Position numbers and translations under genes: made by a program
Notes under the pieces: model-generated
What the model saw: only the letters and a program-made list of their open reading frames with translations
Told to the model about the DNA's origin: nothing
The model's database searches: none
Shown: one piece after another, positions 37,190 to 47,860 of the stretch
Position numbering within the stretch: the first letter of the stretch is position 1
Layout: the number at the start of each line of letters is the position of its first letter
DNA from: Pelobates cultripes
Lineage: Eukaryota > Chordata > Amphibia > Anura > Pelobatidae
DNA: 64,000 nucleotides
Direction: 5' to 3'
Assembly (NCBI GenBank): GCA_933207985.1
Contig: OW240916.1
Location: forward strand, 85,700,669-85,764,668

Positions 37190-37786
37190 TTAAAGGAACA
37201 CTATAGGGTCAGGAATACAAAAGTTTTTTACTGACCCTTTAGTCAGTAAAAAAAAAAAAAAAAATAATAATAAAAAAAAAAACTATTTAAGCCCACCTTG
37301 CCCCTTTAAAAAGGTTTTAAACTCACCTTTATTCCAGTACTATGCGGGTCTACCGTGCTGGCCTCGCCCCCTGGGCTAAGAACATCAGAATTGGCAATCT
37401 CAGCCTATCCAATGCTTTCTTATGGGAAAGCATTGGATTGGTTAAGATTGTCAATTCTGATGATCTCAGGAAAGGAGGTAGAGTGGGAGGCAGAGCCAAA
37501 TGCCACACTGGCCAATCATCATCTCCTCATAGAGATGCATTAAATCAATGCATCTCTATGAGGAATATTCAGTATCTCCATGCACAGCGTGGAAACGCTA
37601 AAGTACTGACACAGGAAGCACCTCTAGTAACAGTCTACTACTGGAGGTGTCCCTAGGCAGCAATGTAAACACTGCCTTTTTTCTGAAAAGGCATTGTTTA
37701 CATGAAAATGCCTGCAGGGATGGTCTTTACTTATCAGAACAACTACATTAAGCTGCAGTTGTTTTGGTGTCTATAGTATCCCTTTA
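37190..37786. repeat. TTAA-type MITE, ~597 bp
   Basis: TTAAAGGAACACTATAGGGT at the left, TGTCTATAGTATCCCTTTA at the right. An inner inverted pair (CAATCTCAGCCTATCCAATG / CATTGGATTGGTTAAGATTG) surrounds 37395-37455 and another (GATGCATTAAATCAATGCATC) lies at 37533-37553. Confidence 0.75.
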
Positions 37787-38511
37787 CATTCTAAGGGGAT
37801 TATTGTATGTCTGAAAGGATCATAGGAGGAGCGGGGGAGGGGTCAAATAAATGTGAACAAGATGTTTTGCATGCAAAGCAGAATGTATTCAGAAAAAATG
37901 AACATGGGCATTGCAAAGGGACACATCTGCTCTACTGAGCCAGGCAGCCTGCAGAGTTAGAAATACAAGAATGCCAGCAAACTGTCAGGGTTTAAAATAA
38001 AATCCCTAATTCTATATTGAAATCGCCCCACCCCCTTGCTCCCCACACACACACCTCCAGTTTGCAATAAAATATAATAAAATAAATGTTTTACTTATCT
38101 CTTTCCAGTGTCGAGCCTCCCTATTATGAATGCCTCCTCTAGTGATGGTCCAATCCTTGCACGTCCATACAAATCTCTCCATAGGAAGGCATTGCATTCA
38201 AGAAGCGCCTCTAGAGGTGGATTTAACCCAGAAATGAAAACATTGCAGTTTATAAAAAGAAAACTGCCGTGTTTTACATTGCAGAGATAAACACTGACAC
38301 AGGTGCACTGCACCCAGATGGATTAATTGAGATGAAGCCGTCTGGGTGACTTTACTGTCCTTTTAAGTATACATTAGGGGGTAATTAACCCAGGGAGACA
38401 ACTGGGCACTGGGTATGGCTGTATTACATAGACTCACTGGAATCCTACTGTAATTTGTACTGTTTGAATATGCATCACAGAAACCCATTGCCTATGTAGT
38501 TTGTGTATCTG
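37787..38511. other. Partial MITE-like sequence
   Basis: Between about 37990 and 38370 sequence ending GTGACTTTACTGTCCTTTTAA resembles a decayed right end of the TTAA family. No gene. Confidence 0.4.
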
Positions 38512-39052
38512 TTAAAGTGACACTATAAGCACCTAAACAGCATTAGCTTAATGAAGTGGGTTTGTTGTATACATCATGCTCCTGCAGTCTCACTGCTCAA
38601 TTATCTGCCAATTAAGAGTTAAAAAACATTGTTTTTGCAGCCCTAGCCACACCTCTCCTGCACGTGACTTGCACAACCTTCCTAAACAATTACTGTAAAT
38701 AGATTTCCAATGTTTAAACTTTCTGTATTGCACAATGTGTTTAATTTACAATTTCTTATTTCCTGCACTGTTAATTACCTGCTAGAACCTGCAGGAGCCT
38801 CGTGTGTGTGATTTCAAAGAGCATGATCAAAAATCGTCTAAAGTAAACACATTGTACTGATTGAAAATAAAAACATGTTTTCATGTTGGTTGTGTCAGTC
38901 ACATCAAGGGAAGGTGTAGCTATGGCTACATAAAGAAACAAAATTGATTTGCTATAACTCTTAAATGACAGTGAAACTGCAGGGGCATGATATATACACT
39001 AAGGCTGCTTCATTAAGCTAACGTTGTGTTGGTGCTTAGAGTATCCCTTTAA
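38512..39052. repeat. TTAA-type MITE, 541 bp, complete
   Basis: TTAAAGTGACACTATAAGCA on the left and GGTGCTTAGAGTATCCCTTTAA on the right. This uninterrupted copy is the reference that exposes the two insertions in the copy at 1721-3517. Confidence 0.8.
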
Positions 39053-40588
39053 TAATGTGTGTATAAATGCCTGTAGGTAAAATGTGTATGTGAGCTTCTG
39101 CAAAATGTATATTTATAGTGGATGGGTGGGTAGATGACTTTGACTGCATTGGTGGATAAATATAGGTTGTTGGGGGCAAGGAGATGTATGTAATTAGATA
39201 AATTGGGATAAGTGAACAGAAAAGTGGATGCTGGGTAAGATATGACAGCGTAGTTGAGTGTGGCTATAAATAGGCATGTGAAAAACTGTAGTCCATGGCT
39301 GGTTTCTGGTCACTGATCCTTTTAGCTAATAGCCCATGCTTTGGTCTAAAAAAAAAAATACAAAAAATAAATGCTGTGTTTAAACAGTGTCCATTGTTAA
39401 TGGTATCTGCAGAAATGCACTATATAATTGTGAAGCATGATGCTTGTCTGTGCTCATTTGCAAGTCAAGCTTGCACGTCTCTCGTACTTGTTCTGTGAAT
39501 TAGATCAACATTAAGTGGCTGTCCCCTCACAATCACTCATCTTTTTTCCCACCTCTTGATTGGACAGGTAATACAGCCCATATTTTTAGGCAAACCTATT
39601 GTCCAGCATGGCAAACTAATCTGCTTAAAAATGTTTACATTTTTTTTTAAATCCGCCTCTGCTACATTCCTTCCCACATTTGTAGGCATGGATGTAAAAT
39701 CAGAATTACAAAACAGCCAGTTCACTGGCCATGTAATTTGCTTTGTGATTCGTTCATATGGCTTTTCGGAGTTTGGAATTTTGGACAAGCCGCTGATCAC
39801 GCAAATTTTGGACAAATGCACAAATCTACTTACCATAATAAATTACTCACTCAGAGCTTATGGGGGAAAAACCCCTCCCTTTTTCAATTTTATCTGCCTG
39901 GCAAGGGTTGAGTAAGGAAACGTCTGGGGGAGCTGACTTTGACTTCTTTCCTATTGACTGATACTTTCTTACTACAATTCCAGCACTGGAATTAGGTGAA
40001 ATTGTATGCAAATATCTCAGTATCACTAAGGGTTAATTAAGTTATTAAGTAACTAAGTAATTAACTAAGGGGTTAATTTTCAATTTTGTTAATAAGTTTT
40101 ACAGACCGGTTGCTAAACACTAAAGTGGCTATTGCTGACCAGCAATTATTTCCCAACAGCAAAATCTCCCCATTAGTGACAGGGAATTACCAGGTGATGT
40201 TAAAGTTAATATCTCACATAGAATATAATGGGATATGCAAAGATCTTAGTCTGCAAGTTTAACCATTTCTGCCTATATTACTATTACTTTAAGGCAAATA
40301 TGCTAAACTTGTTAGACACATTACTATTAGCTTTCTGCATAGAGCTATGTGATACACAATTACAACAGTTAACTGTGCAACTACTCCTATTATTTATTAT
40401 CCACTATCCTACCAGGAAATATCTGTGCCTAAACGTGTAGTATTAACTTTTGACTCCTTTTGTATCCCATCTACTTAGAGAGCGATTTAGATACATTTTT
40501 TTGCAGTGCACAGAAAAGGTACAAGCAGGCTCAGGGTGCCCCAAAGGCAGTCCTCAAGCGTTTCCCTCGCGTAACATGCGGGGCATTT
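39053..40588. other. No gene recognised
   Basis: Unclassified sequence left of the DIRS element. Overlapping frames on both strands at 39537-39915 (99 and 119 codons) have no recognised domain. Confidence 0.45.
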
Positions 40589-40740
40589 AATTTTATAACA
40601 TGACAGGAGGCTTCCTATTTTGCATTAACTCTCTTTACTAAACTCCACAGCAGTAAAGAAAAACGTAAAGAGTAACAAATAAATCACTGAGCAGCATAGT
40701 ATATAAGGGTCATGCTGCCTGTACACTTCCTCTTTCTTTA
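40589..40740 (+). repeat. DIRS left inverted terminal repeat
   Basis: The outermost ~30 bases (TATAACATGACAGGAGG) are unique to this end and reappear inverted in the internal complementary region. From GCATTAACTCTCTTTAC (about 40621) to CTTCCTCTTTCTT (about 40740) it is an inverted copy of 46243-46361. Confidence 0.9.
40700..40707 (+). promoter_or_regulatory. Candidate TATA box in DIRS repeat
   Basis: TATATAAG in the left inverted repeat, upstream of the gag-like ORF. Its inverted copy sits in the right repeat, so an antisense promoter is conceivable. Position only. Confidence 0.35.
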
Positions 40741-41670
40741 CTGCTCCATCGCAGACAGGTCAGAATATCTGCTCCTCTGGAGCTTTATACATTTATACAT
40801 TTATTGTCATTATCTATTTGTTCCATTCATTGTTATTATCTCTATTATTACTTTAATTTATTTCCTTTTATTTCTGTTCTGCACTGGGCTGTGGGACTAG
40901 GGGCTCTCTGTGGGTTTCTACCCTCTTATCTGCCCCTCTGTTCATTTTGGGACCCTCCCTGGGCCTCCCCTCGGTCTCCCCAGGTCCCCCCACTGCCCCC
41001 CTAACCTGGAGTGCCCTCCTGGGCTCCCCCCTTGCGGCCGGAATCGTTCGCGGCCGTTTTCGCGCCGGCCTGCTCCCGCCCGCGGCCGGCCTCAAATTTA
41101 GTCCCCGGCTTGCGGCCTACACTCGCGGCCGCCATTTTGGATCGCGGACATCGCGAGATTCCCGCGGCCATCTTAGTTTTGCCTCGTGCATCTCATTAGG
41201 GACTCAGTGTGGCTGTGCTAACTTGCTGTTACCTCTGCATTGCTGTTTTTCACACCCTTTGTGTATCACACCCCTGTGACTGAAGGATTACCTGCTCAGC
41301 ACTCCATCTAGCTGCTATCACTCTGCTACTCAGCCTCTGTGCCTCATCTGCTTCTATCAAGCTATATCCTGTGGCTGGGTCAGTCAGGTCAGTGCTGCTG
41401 CCTGTTTATTATTGTGACCTGCACTTAAGGGTCCCAACCCTGTGCAACCGGGGTGAGCCCCCACTATAAATACGCTGCTTACTGGGAGACTAGCTGTTGC
41501 AGTTCTCTCTAACTGGGTGAGCCCCAGTTTATAAGGTCACTACTATACCCTGCTGGGGTTATTCTGGGCTTGGTCCCACCATACTATCAAATCTGACCCT
41601 ACGCCTATTATCAAGACCTGGGTGCCCGTTTATTGCTGTGCCTTTCAGTGACGTATCAGCCTACCCTAAC

Positions 41671-42954
41671 ATGGAAGATTCCCAGAACGTCCCTGTGGAC
41701 CTTCAGGCTATGATTAACGCAGCTGTCGCTGCCTCTGTGGAGAAGGCACTCTCCAAGGCCCGAGCTCCGGCTCCTGACGTACCAAAAACCCGCAGACGTA
41801 CACGCCACGAATCGGATTCCGACTTGTCCGACTATCAGACAAGGGATGACTCCCGCCCTAAAAAGCGCCATGACAAAGGCGAGGATTATGCACCCAAACC
41901 GCCTAAGGGTAAGGCACCTGCCAAGCGCAAATCTGCCAAACTACACACCCCGGCCCCGCGTCAGGAGTACTCTTCAGACGAAGAGCAGGGCCCTGCCCAG
42001 TCCATGTCAGTGCTGGATGAATGGCAAGCTGACGCTTCTGAGTCGGACTACGACGCATGGGGCTCGGACGAGAAATCTGTCTCCGCTTTCATGCGGGAGA
42101 CCCTCCTGGGTGCGGCCCAGACTGGAGGTGTTGTGGACACTGCGGACGCAGAACCTCCTCTAGACTCAGACACCATTTTGGACCCTTCAGGTCAGGCGAT
42201 GTTCGACCCCCGCAACATACGGCACCCCAGATCGGGTGACTGGTCACCTCCAGAACACCTTTCCAGGTTTATGCACCTGTGGCTCCGCAAACCTCTGGAG
42301 AACGAGGTCCGCAGCCGACTCAGGTCTGAATGCCCACGCCCTTCCCTGCCAGATAAGGTCGCTCAAACCCCTGAATTTGACAAGGTCATGTCGACCTTCA
42401 TGATGCGCAGTGGTAGAGTCCCTCGCCGATGGGTAGAGAAAGGCCTATGGGGCGCCCAGGATAACCTGCTGGATTCCGTAGGCCCCCTGGCTCGCATTAT
42501 GTATCTGGCGGATGATGCCTACGCCAAAGCTGACTCCTTCTCTGCCGAGGACATCAGGGAATGGGCACATGACGTTCGTGAATGGGCACAACGGTGTTTT
42601 TGTTTCATTGGAAACACTAATGTTACGCTCTCTTCGGAGAGACGAAAAGCAGCGTTATACCGTATTAACGGTAAATTGGCAGACCTTGGCACAAAGGAGA
42701 TTGGGCCCCAGGCACAAGGAAAACTATTTGGCGAACCGTTCCTCAAGGAACTCAATAAACACGTAAATGTGTTCACCTCCCTTAATAAGGCGCAATCCTC
42801 TATGCGCAGAGTTTTCAGGAGCAACCCTACCAGAGGGGTTTTTGGAAGGGCTGGCCGGCAGCGGGGCCGTGCCGCCAGCCGCTTTTGGCCTTCAGGCCCC
42901 CGCACCCAACCAACACCGTTCTACCCGACAAGGGACTATCGGCAGCAACCATAG
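41671..42954 (+). CDS. DIRS gag-like protein (ORF1)
   Basis: The first ATG of this frame is at 41671; the frame is open from 41638 without an ATG. About 427 residues. The N-terminal part starts MEDSQNVPVDLQAMINAAVA and is followed by an acidic/basic, Ser-rich low-complexity stretch with SDSDLSDYQ and KAPAKRKSAK, then a more ordered domain (HLSRFMHLWLRKPLENEVR; WVEKGLWGAQDNLLDSVGPL) and an Arg/Gly-rich end (GRAGRQRGRAASR). No zinc knuckle is seen. Such ORF1 proteins of DIRS elements are thought to be nucleic-acid-binding particle proteins. Its end overlaps the start of the RT frame by 70 bases, in the -1 frame relation. Confidence 0.8.
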   Translation: MEDSQNVPVDLQAMINAAVAASVEKALSKARAPAPDVPKTRRRTRHESDSDLSDYQTRDDSRPKKRHDKGEDYAPKPPKGKAPAKRKSAKLHTPAPRQEYSSDEEQGPAQSMSVLDEWQADASESDYDAWGSDEKSVSAFMRETLLGAAQTGGVVDTADAEPPLDSDTILDPSGQAMFDPRNIRHPRSGDWSPPEHLSRFMHLWLRKPLENEVRSRLRSECPRPSLPDKVAQTPEFDKVMSTFMMRSGRVPRRWVEKGLWGAQDNLLDSVGPLARIMYLADDAYAKADSFSAEDIREWAHDVREWAQRCFCFIGNTNVTLSSERRKAALYRINGKLADLGTKEIGPQAQGKLFGEPFLKELNKHVNVFTSLNKAQSSMRRVFRSNPTRGVFGRAGRQRGRAASRFWPSGPRTQPTPFYPTRDYRQQP

Positions 42955-44750
42955 ACCTAGTGGGGACCCACTTTCAGGTTCAGCCCCCTCGCCCCAGCCA
43001 CATGTCGTCCTCCGACCACAACCTCGTCAACGCGGAGCTACGCGAGCTCCGAGACAAAGGGGCCATCCAACCGGCCCACGACGGGGGTGGTTACTTCAGC
43101 AACATCTTCCTGGTTCGGAAAAAGTCAAGAGAATACCGACTGGTCATCAATCTACGCGCCCTCAACGCACATGTGGTCTATCGCCACTTCAAGATGGAGG
43201 GCATCCACCTCCTGCGAGACCTTCTTCGAAGCAACGACTGGTTCACCAGGCTCAATTTGAAAGATGCATATCTGTCAGTCCCGGTGCACCCGGACTGTCG
43301 AGCACTCCTACGTTTCCTCTGGCACGGACGCCCTTGGCAATTCACTTGCCTCCCTTTCGGGCTCAGCTCAGCCCCATGGTGCTTCACCAAGCTTCTAAAA
43401 CCAGTGGTGGCCCACCTGAGATCCAGGGGCATTCGATGCATCATCTACTTAGACGACCTTCTCCTCTTCTGCTCCGACGAACACAGACTACGCCAACACA
43501 CTCACTTGGCAGTGTCCCTACTGGAATCTCTGGGTTTCGTGGTAAACCAACCGAAATCGGAGCTGACCCCTACTCAGACAATACAATTCCTCGGCTTCGA
43601 GATCGACTCGATGACATGCACTCTGAGACTACCAGCCTCAAAGATCACAGCCATTCGCAAGGAGATTCGCAGGATTCTCCGTCTCGACTCCATTCCGCTA
43701 CGCAACCTGGCCAGGATTGTAGGACTCCTCTCCGCCTCCATTCAAGCCATATTTCCGGGTCCCCTCCACTACAGGGCCATGCAACGTCTCAAGGCGAAAT
43801 ACCTACGCCACAGACCTACTTACGACCAACCCGTCCCGGTGATGACGGAGGTTCACGAAGAACTATCATGGTGGCTGGACAGCATGCAAGCCTGGAACGG
43901 CAAGGCCATATTCGGAGACACCCCAGACTTCGTATTGGAATCAGACGCCAGCCTGTGGGGATGGGGTGCCACCAACGGAACCATCTCCACGGGAGGAACA
44001 TGGACGGCACAGGAGCTCTCCATGCACATCAATTGCCTCGAACTCCTGGCGGGATCCTTCGCGATCCGCAGCCTGGCCCGGGAAAGATCCAACTGCTGCA
44101 TCCTCCTGCGCATGGACAATGTCTCTGCAGTCCAGTACATCAACCGTCTGGGAGGCGCTCGCTCACGCCTGCTGTCGGATATCACAAGGGACATCTTCGA
44201 CTATTGCCTCCCTCGCAATATCGCGCTTCAGGCGGAATACTTACCGGGAGAAATCAACCTCACAGCCGACTGGTTCTCTCGCCACTGGAGAGACGTCAGC
44301 GACTGGAAGCTAAACACGAGAATCTTCAGGGCCCTGACAGCCCGGAGGGGTCCCTTTCACCTGGATCTGTTTGCCTCTCGCAACAATCACCAGACCCCAG
44401 AGTTCTTCAGCTGGCTCCCGGACCCGGAGAGCAGGGCGACAGACGCATTTCTACAACAATGGCCGACGACAGGAGCCTACGCCTTTCCCCCATTCTCCAT
44501 GATTGCGAGAAAACTACACCAGATGCGGACGCAACAGATCAAACTGGTTGTCATAACGCCCCTGTGGCAGAGCCAACCATGGTTCCCGGACCTCCTGGCC
44601 TCCTCCTACAGGGACCCTCTCCTCCTACCACCCTTCCCGGACCTGCTCACGGATCCCAAAGGGATCTACTCCTGGAAGACCGGCTACCCCTGGTGGCTTG
44701 GTCTCTTTCCGGGGCTCCTGGCGAGTCAGCGGACTATCGCAGGCTGCTAG
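42885..44750 (+). CDS. DIRS reverse transcriptase - RNase H - methyltransferase-like ORF
   Basis: A 621-codon frame with no ATG at its 5' end (it opens at a TTG), so it is probably reached by a -1 shift from gag or by internal initiation. Reverse transcriptase covers about residues 40-300: LNLKDAYLSVPVH with Asp127, FGLSSAPWCFTK, and the catalytic YLDD at 188-191. RNase H follows with ESDASLWGWGA, INCLELLA, MDNVSAVQYINR and TADWFSR. The last part (HLDLFASRNNHQTPEFFSW, then DAFLQQWP and YAFPPFSMI) is the domain usually called the DIRS DAM/methyltransferase-like domain. The polyprotein makes and processes the element cDNA. No stops or missing catalytic residues were seen. Confidence 0.92.
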   Translation: MAFRPPHPTNTVLPDKGLSAATIDLVGTHFQVQPPRPSHMSSSDHNLVNAELRELRDKGAIQPAHDGGGYFSNIFLVRKKSREYRLVINLRALNAHVVYRHFKMEGIHLLRDLLRSNDWFTRLNLKDAYLSVPVHPDCRALLRFLWHGRPWQFTCLPFGLSSAPWCFTKLLKPVVAHLRSRGIRCIIYLDDLLLFCSDEHRLRQHTHLAVSLLESLGFVVNQPKSELTPTQTIQFLGFEIDSMTCTLRLPASKITAIRKEIRRILRLDSIPLRNLARIVGLLSASIQAIFPGPLHYRAMQRLKAKYLRHRPTYDQPVPVMTEVHEELSWWLDSMQAWNGKAIFGDTPDFVLESDASLWGWGATNGTISTGGTWTAQELSMHINCLELLAGSFAIRSLARERSNCCILLRMDNVSAVQYINRLGGARSRLLSDITRDIFDYCLPRNIALQAEYLPGEINLTADWFSRHWRDVSDWKLNTRIFRALTARRGPFHLDLFASRNNHQTPEFFSWLPDPESRATDAFLQQWPTTGAYAFPPFSMIARKLHQMRTQQIKLVVITPLWQSQPWFPDLLASSYRDPLLLPPFPDLLTDPKGIYSWKTGYPWWLGLFPGLLASQRTIAGC

Positions 44751-45636
44751 GGACCTCTTATGGGACTCATGGGCCCCGGGAACTAGACGCCGTTACCTTT
44801 CAGCTTGGGCCTCTTGGTCTACTTGGTGCATGGAACGGGACTCCGATCCCTTTACAGAACCTATTCCCATGATTCTTAATTTTCTTTCCTCCTTGTTTTC
44901 ATCTGGCCGCTCTTACCGTTCGGTCAACGTCGTTCGCTCTGCGATTTTGGCGGCTCACACCCCCGTCGGGGATCTCCCGGTCGGCAAAGACCCTCTGGTC
45001 TGCCGTCTACTCCGCGGTATGCGGCTCCGCCGCCCCCCGGCACCTAGACACCCTCACCTATGGGATGTGGGACTGGTTCTCAGGGATTGGCTGCCGAATG
45101 ACCGCCTCTCCCTACGCCAACTATCCGCTAAGTGCGCTTTTCTCCTTTGTCTAGTATCTTTCCGACGGGTTTCGGACGTTAGGGCCTTCGACGTGGACGC
45201 TTCCGAGGTGGCCCCGGAAGGGGTCACGTTCCACATTTCCCGTCGCACTAAGTCGGGTTCGACTTCGGTCTTCTACCCCTTTTTCCCCGACAACCCGCAA
45301 CTCTGTGTCGTGTCCACCCTTCGCAGGTATGTTTCCGTTACCTCCTCGCTCAGATCCTCTACGTCGGGCCAACTCCTAGTCTCCTACGTGCGCCCTCACG
45401 CCCCAGTCTCGGTCACCACACTGGCCCGATGGATCCGCTGGATCCTTTCCCTTGCAGGTATAGATCCCGCGTTCGGCGCCCACTCCGTTCGCGGTGCGGC
45501 GGCTTCATCAGCCTTCCTGGCAGGGGCGTCCCTTTCGGATATTCTCCGAACGGCGGACTGGTCTAGGGAATCCACTTTCCGTTCATTTTATTTTCGCACT
45601 CCCCCTTCTGCTGGGATGTCACTTCTTCAGCGTTAA
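44698..45636 (+). CDS. DIRS tyrosine recombinase
   Basis: A 312-codon frame overlapping the RT frame by 53 bases; the first ATG is at 44830, so starting there would lose 44 residues. The catalytic set is visible: Arg156/157 in SFRRVSDVRAF, His262 and Arg265 in HSVRGAAASS, Trp288 in TADWSRESTF and the nucleophile Tyr298 in SFYFR. The N-terminal core-binding part reads GTRRRYLSAWASWSTWC. Tyrosine recombinases insert circular DIRS DNA by strand exchange, which explains the lack of a target duplication. All catalytic residues are kept, so the enzyme could be active. Confidence 0.92.
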   Translation: MVSFRGSWRVSGLSQAARDLLWDSWAPGTRRRYLSAWASWSTWCMERDSDPFTEPIPMILNFLSSLFSSGRSYRSVNVVRSAILAAHTPVGDLPVGKDPLVCRLLRGMRLRRPPAPRHPHLWDVGLVLRDWLPNDRLSLRQLSAKCAFLLCLVSFRRVSDVRAFDVDASEVAPEGVTFHISRRTKSGSTSVFYPFFPDNPQLCVVSTLRRYVSVTSSLRSSTSGQLLVSYVRPHAPVSVTTLARWIRWILSLAGIDPAFGAHSVRGAAASSAFLAGASLSDILRTADWSRESTFRSFYFRTPPSAGMSLLQR

Positions 45637-45639
45637 AAT

Positions 45640-45735
45640 TGCAAAATAGGAAGCCTCCTGTCATGTTATAAAATTGAAGATTATGCTAACTTTAGTGTAC
45701 TAATAATCTTAATTTTAATAAGGACAGGAGGCGAG
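45640..45735 (+). repeat. DIRS internal complementary region
   Basis: GCAAAATAGGAAGCCTCCTG and the following bases are the reverse complement of the left outer end (40589-40625). AATTGAAGATTATGC onward to GGACAGGAGGCGAGTATTTT is the reverse complement of the right outer end (46365-46429). The two halves meet at AATT. This joint copy of both ends is diagnostic of DIRS elements and is thought to template completion of the circular intermediate. Confidence 0.92.
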
Positions 45736-46242
45736 TATTTTCCCTCCCTTTTGTTCCCTACCCTGACTCCTCGGGGGAGTGGATCTTAAGGTGATGGATT
45801 TTGGGATTCGTGTTAGTAGTTACACTATCTTCTGGACATATTCGGTATCCCTTCCATCTCTATCCCCAGTGTTTCCACCTAGACGGACAGCTTAGTTGTA
45901 CAACATGCTTACACCTAACACATATTTAGCCTATGGCCAGCTTACAATCTGTCTGTACTGTTTAATTTACACCATTCTGTTAAAACCCACAGGCGTGAAC
46001 AGTTACGGTTCAGGACCTAACCGATTTTATACTCTCCTTTCAGTGTAACCCTCTTCAGGACCTCCACTGGTCGCTGGTTCGTTAACCTCACGACTCCGTA
46101 AGATGGGATGATGGCTTCGTTTGGTCTTTCCTCCTATCTCGTTACCAGGAGTCTCCTCAAGTTCCGCTCGCCAGAGACCGCAGTTACCTGTTTCGTTGAG
46201 TTTCTGGATGTTCGAGCTCTATCTGGACTTGGATGTCGCTTT
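45736..46242 (+). other. DIRS 3' non-coding region
   Basis: Non-coding sequence between the internal complementary region and the right inverted repeat. The 82-codon frame at 46108-46356 has no recognised domain. Confidence 0.6.
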
Positions 46243-46429
46243 AAGAAAGAGGAAGTGTACAGGCAGCATGACCCTTATATACTATGCTGCTCAGTGATTT
46301 ATTTGTTACTCTTTACGTTTTTCTTTACTGCTGTGGAGTTTAGTAAAGAGAGTTAATGCAAAATACTCGCCTCCTGTCCTTATTAATATTAAGATTATTA
46401 GTACACTAAAGCTAGCATAATCTTCAATT
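46243..46429 (+). repeat. DIRS right inverted terminal repeat
   Basis: AAGAAAGAGGAAGTGTACAG to GAGTTAATGCAAAAT (46243-46365) inverts the left repeat. The outermost ~65 bases are unique to this end and reappear inverted in the internal complementary region. Confidence 0.9.
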
Positions 46430-46689
46430 ATCAGGCACATTTTTATAAGATAAGCAGATGTAACATTATGGCTTCGGCTGAAATTATATGTGTATGCTAT
46501 AAACAAGTTTGGTCGTAGAGTGGGTCAAGTGAAAAGCAACATGAGTAATCTCGGTATTCATAGCTAGTCCAGCAGTTAGGGTAGTGCATTGGAGCATTTT
46601 ATCTGTAGCATTAAATTGCATCTAGATGAGGCCCTTTGAAGATAAAAACTATAAGCTTTGCAAACATGTAACCTCATTGAGTGAAGTCT

Positions 46690-47860
46690 ACATTGATAGG
46701 AGTATTTAAGCTGGATAGGCACATAGTCACATATGCTTTGATTACGGTAGAGAGTCTCACTGGTATTTGCTGACTGCAGGGTATTAACTGTTGGCCGTGG
46801 TTAATGGTCGTGACTGGCAGCGGTACATCAGTCCTGCATGTAGATTGAGACGTTAACCCCACCCCGGTATCCGGGAACATGTAAGTGTAGGCCAGAATGG
46901 GGTTGTCAGTGGGGAATGCCACAAGGAGGTAAGGTCTGCACGGATGATTCAATCTGCCCTGCAGATCTCCGGCTGTGTCTCCGTGCCGGTCCCTCCTCTT
47001 GTTGCGCCCCCATGAGCCGGGTGCGTTAGCTCTGCTGCGGTGTGTTACGGGCTCTTCGGATCCACTTGTATGGCGCGATCTCTTGGGTAGCATGGTGGAC
47101 TTTGGTTTCGTCCAGGATCCTGGAATAGGCTGGTGCCTGAGGGTGCAGCGGTAGTCCGCTGGACTGGTGATGTGGCATCTAGGTGTATGTTTTCCCCGGA
47201 TAACCCACACTCTCCTCCCCTCGACTCAGGCTGCTTCATGGCCCCATCCAGGGGTTACTGTCTGCCGTGCTGGCTCTCGTGAGATCTAAGCAGGCGGCGT
47301 TGCCTCGGGGGTGTCCCTGCAGAGGGCGAGTTTGGCCCAAAAATCATTCAGCAGGCGGTCAATCCTCTCTGCTAGTGGGGGCAGTGTGGTGCTGGGCGCG
47401 AGGCTGCATGTGGCATTCGCCATGATTTCCCCCCCCCGCTTGGTCTCTTGTGCGTGTACGGCCCGGTCAGCTCCTTGGTGCTGGGATGTCGCTTGTGGTT
47501 GCCGGGATGTCCCCCGCCAGCAGGGGGGTGGAGGTAGAGTTTCCCGGGAAGACCTCCAGCCGAGAAGGCTGCTGCGGTGAAGGGATCGGCCGCCTCCCTC
47601 GAGCCGCCTGGTCAGGCCTTCCGTAGGCCTCAGATCGATCCCCGGTTTGAGATTGACGCTTGCGGTCGACACTTCTGGCATTTGCTGTCGCTGCTGAAGA
47701 CCCCTTAGGCTGGGGCTGTTGAGCAGGCAAGTTTAAAGGCTTAGTTTCTCTTATTTCAGCTGCCTAAGGGTTTTTGTCGCAGAGCCCATGTAGTGTGCGA
47801 CCGCTCGGCATGGCTACCAGGCTCCGCCCTCCCGATATTTAGATTTTTATGATCATTTTG
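46690..47860 (-). mobile_element. L1-like LINE 5' region, minus strand (tentative)
   Basis: Read on the minus strand it begins GGGAGGGCGGAGCCTGGTAG and runs through GC-rich sequence with broken short frames (131 codons at 47681-47286, 178 codons at 47210-46674). A second segment with a like start (AGGGGCGGAGCATGGTGTC) lies at 50045-50660. These look like 5' leader/ORF1 starts of an L1-type LINE. No RT is present, so this is a guess from layout. Confidence 0.35.

Larger units (their letters stand above)
40589..46429 (+). mobile_element. DIRS-type retrotransposon, apparently full length
   Basis: Tyrosine-recombinase retrotransposon of 5.8 kb. It has inverted terminal repeats (40620-40740 against 46243-46361), an internal complementary region at 45640-45735 and three overlapping ORFs: gag-like, RT-RNase H-MT and tyrosine recombinase. 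All three are free of stops, and the region is GC- and CpG-rich against an AT-rich background, suggesting a young copy. No target duplication is seen, as expected for recombinase-mediated integration. Both ends carry AATT. Confidence 0.92.

Noticed and set aside
39537..39915. Paired 99- and 119-codon frames on opposite strands
   Set aside because: No domain or homology recognised; possible chance or an old repeat, not enough for a gene call.
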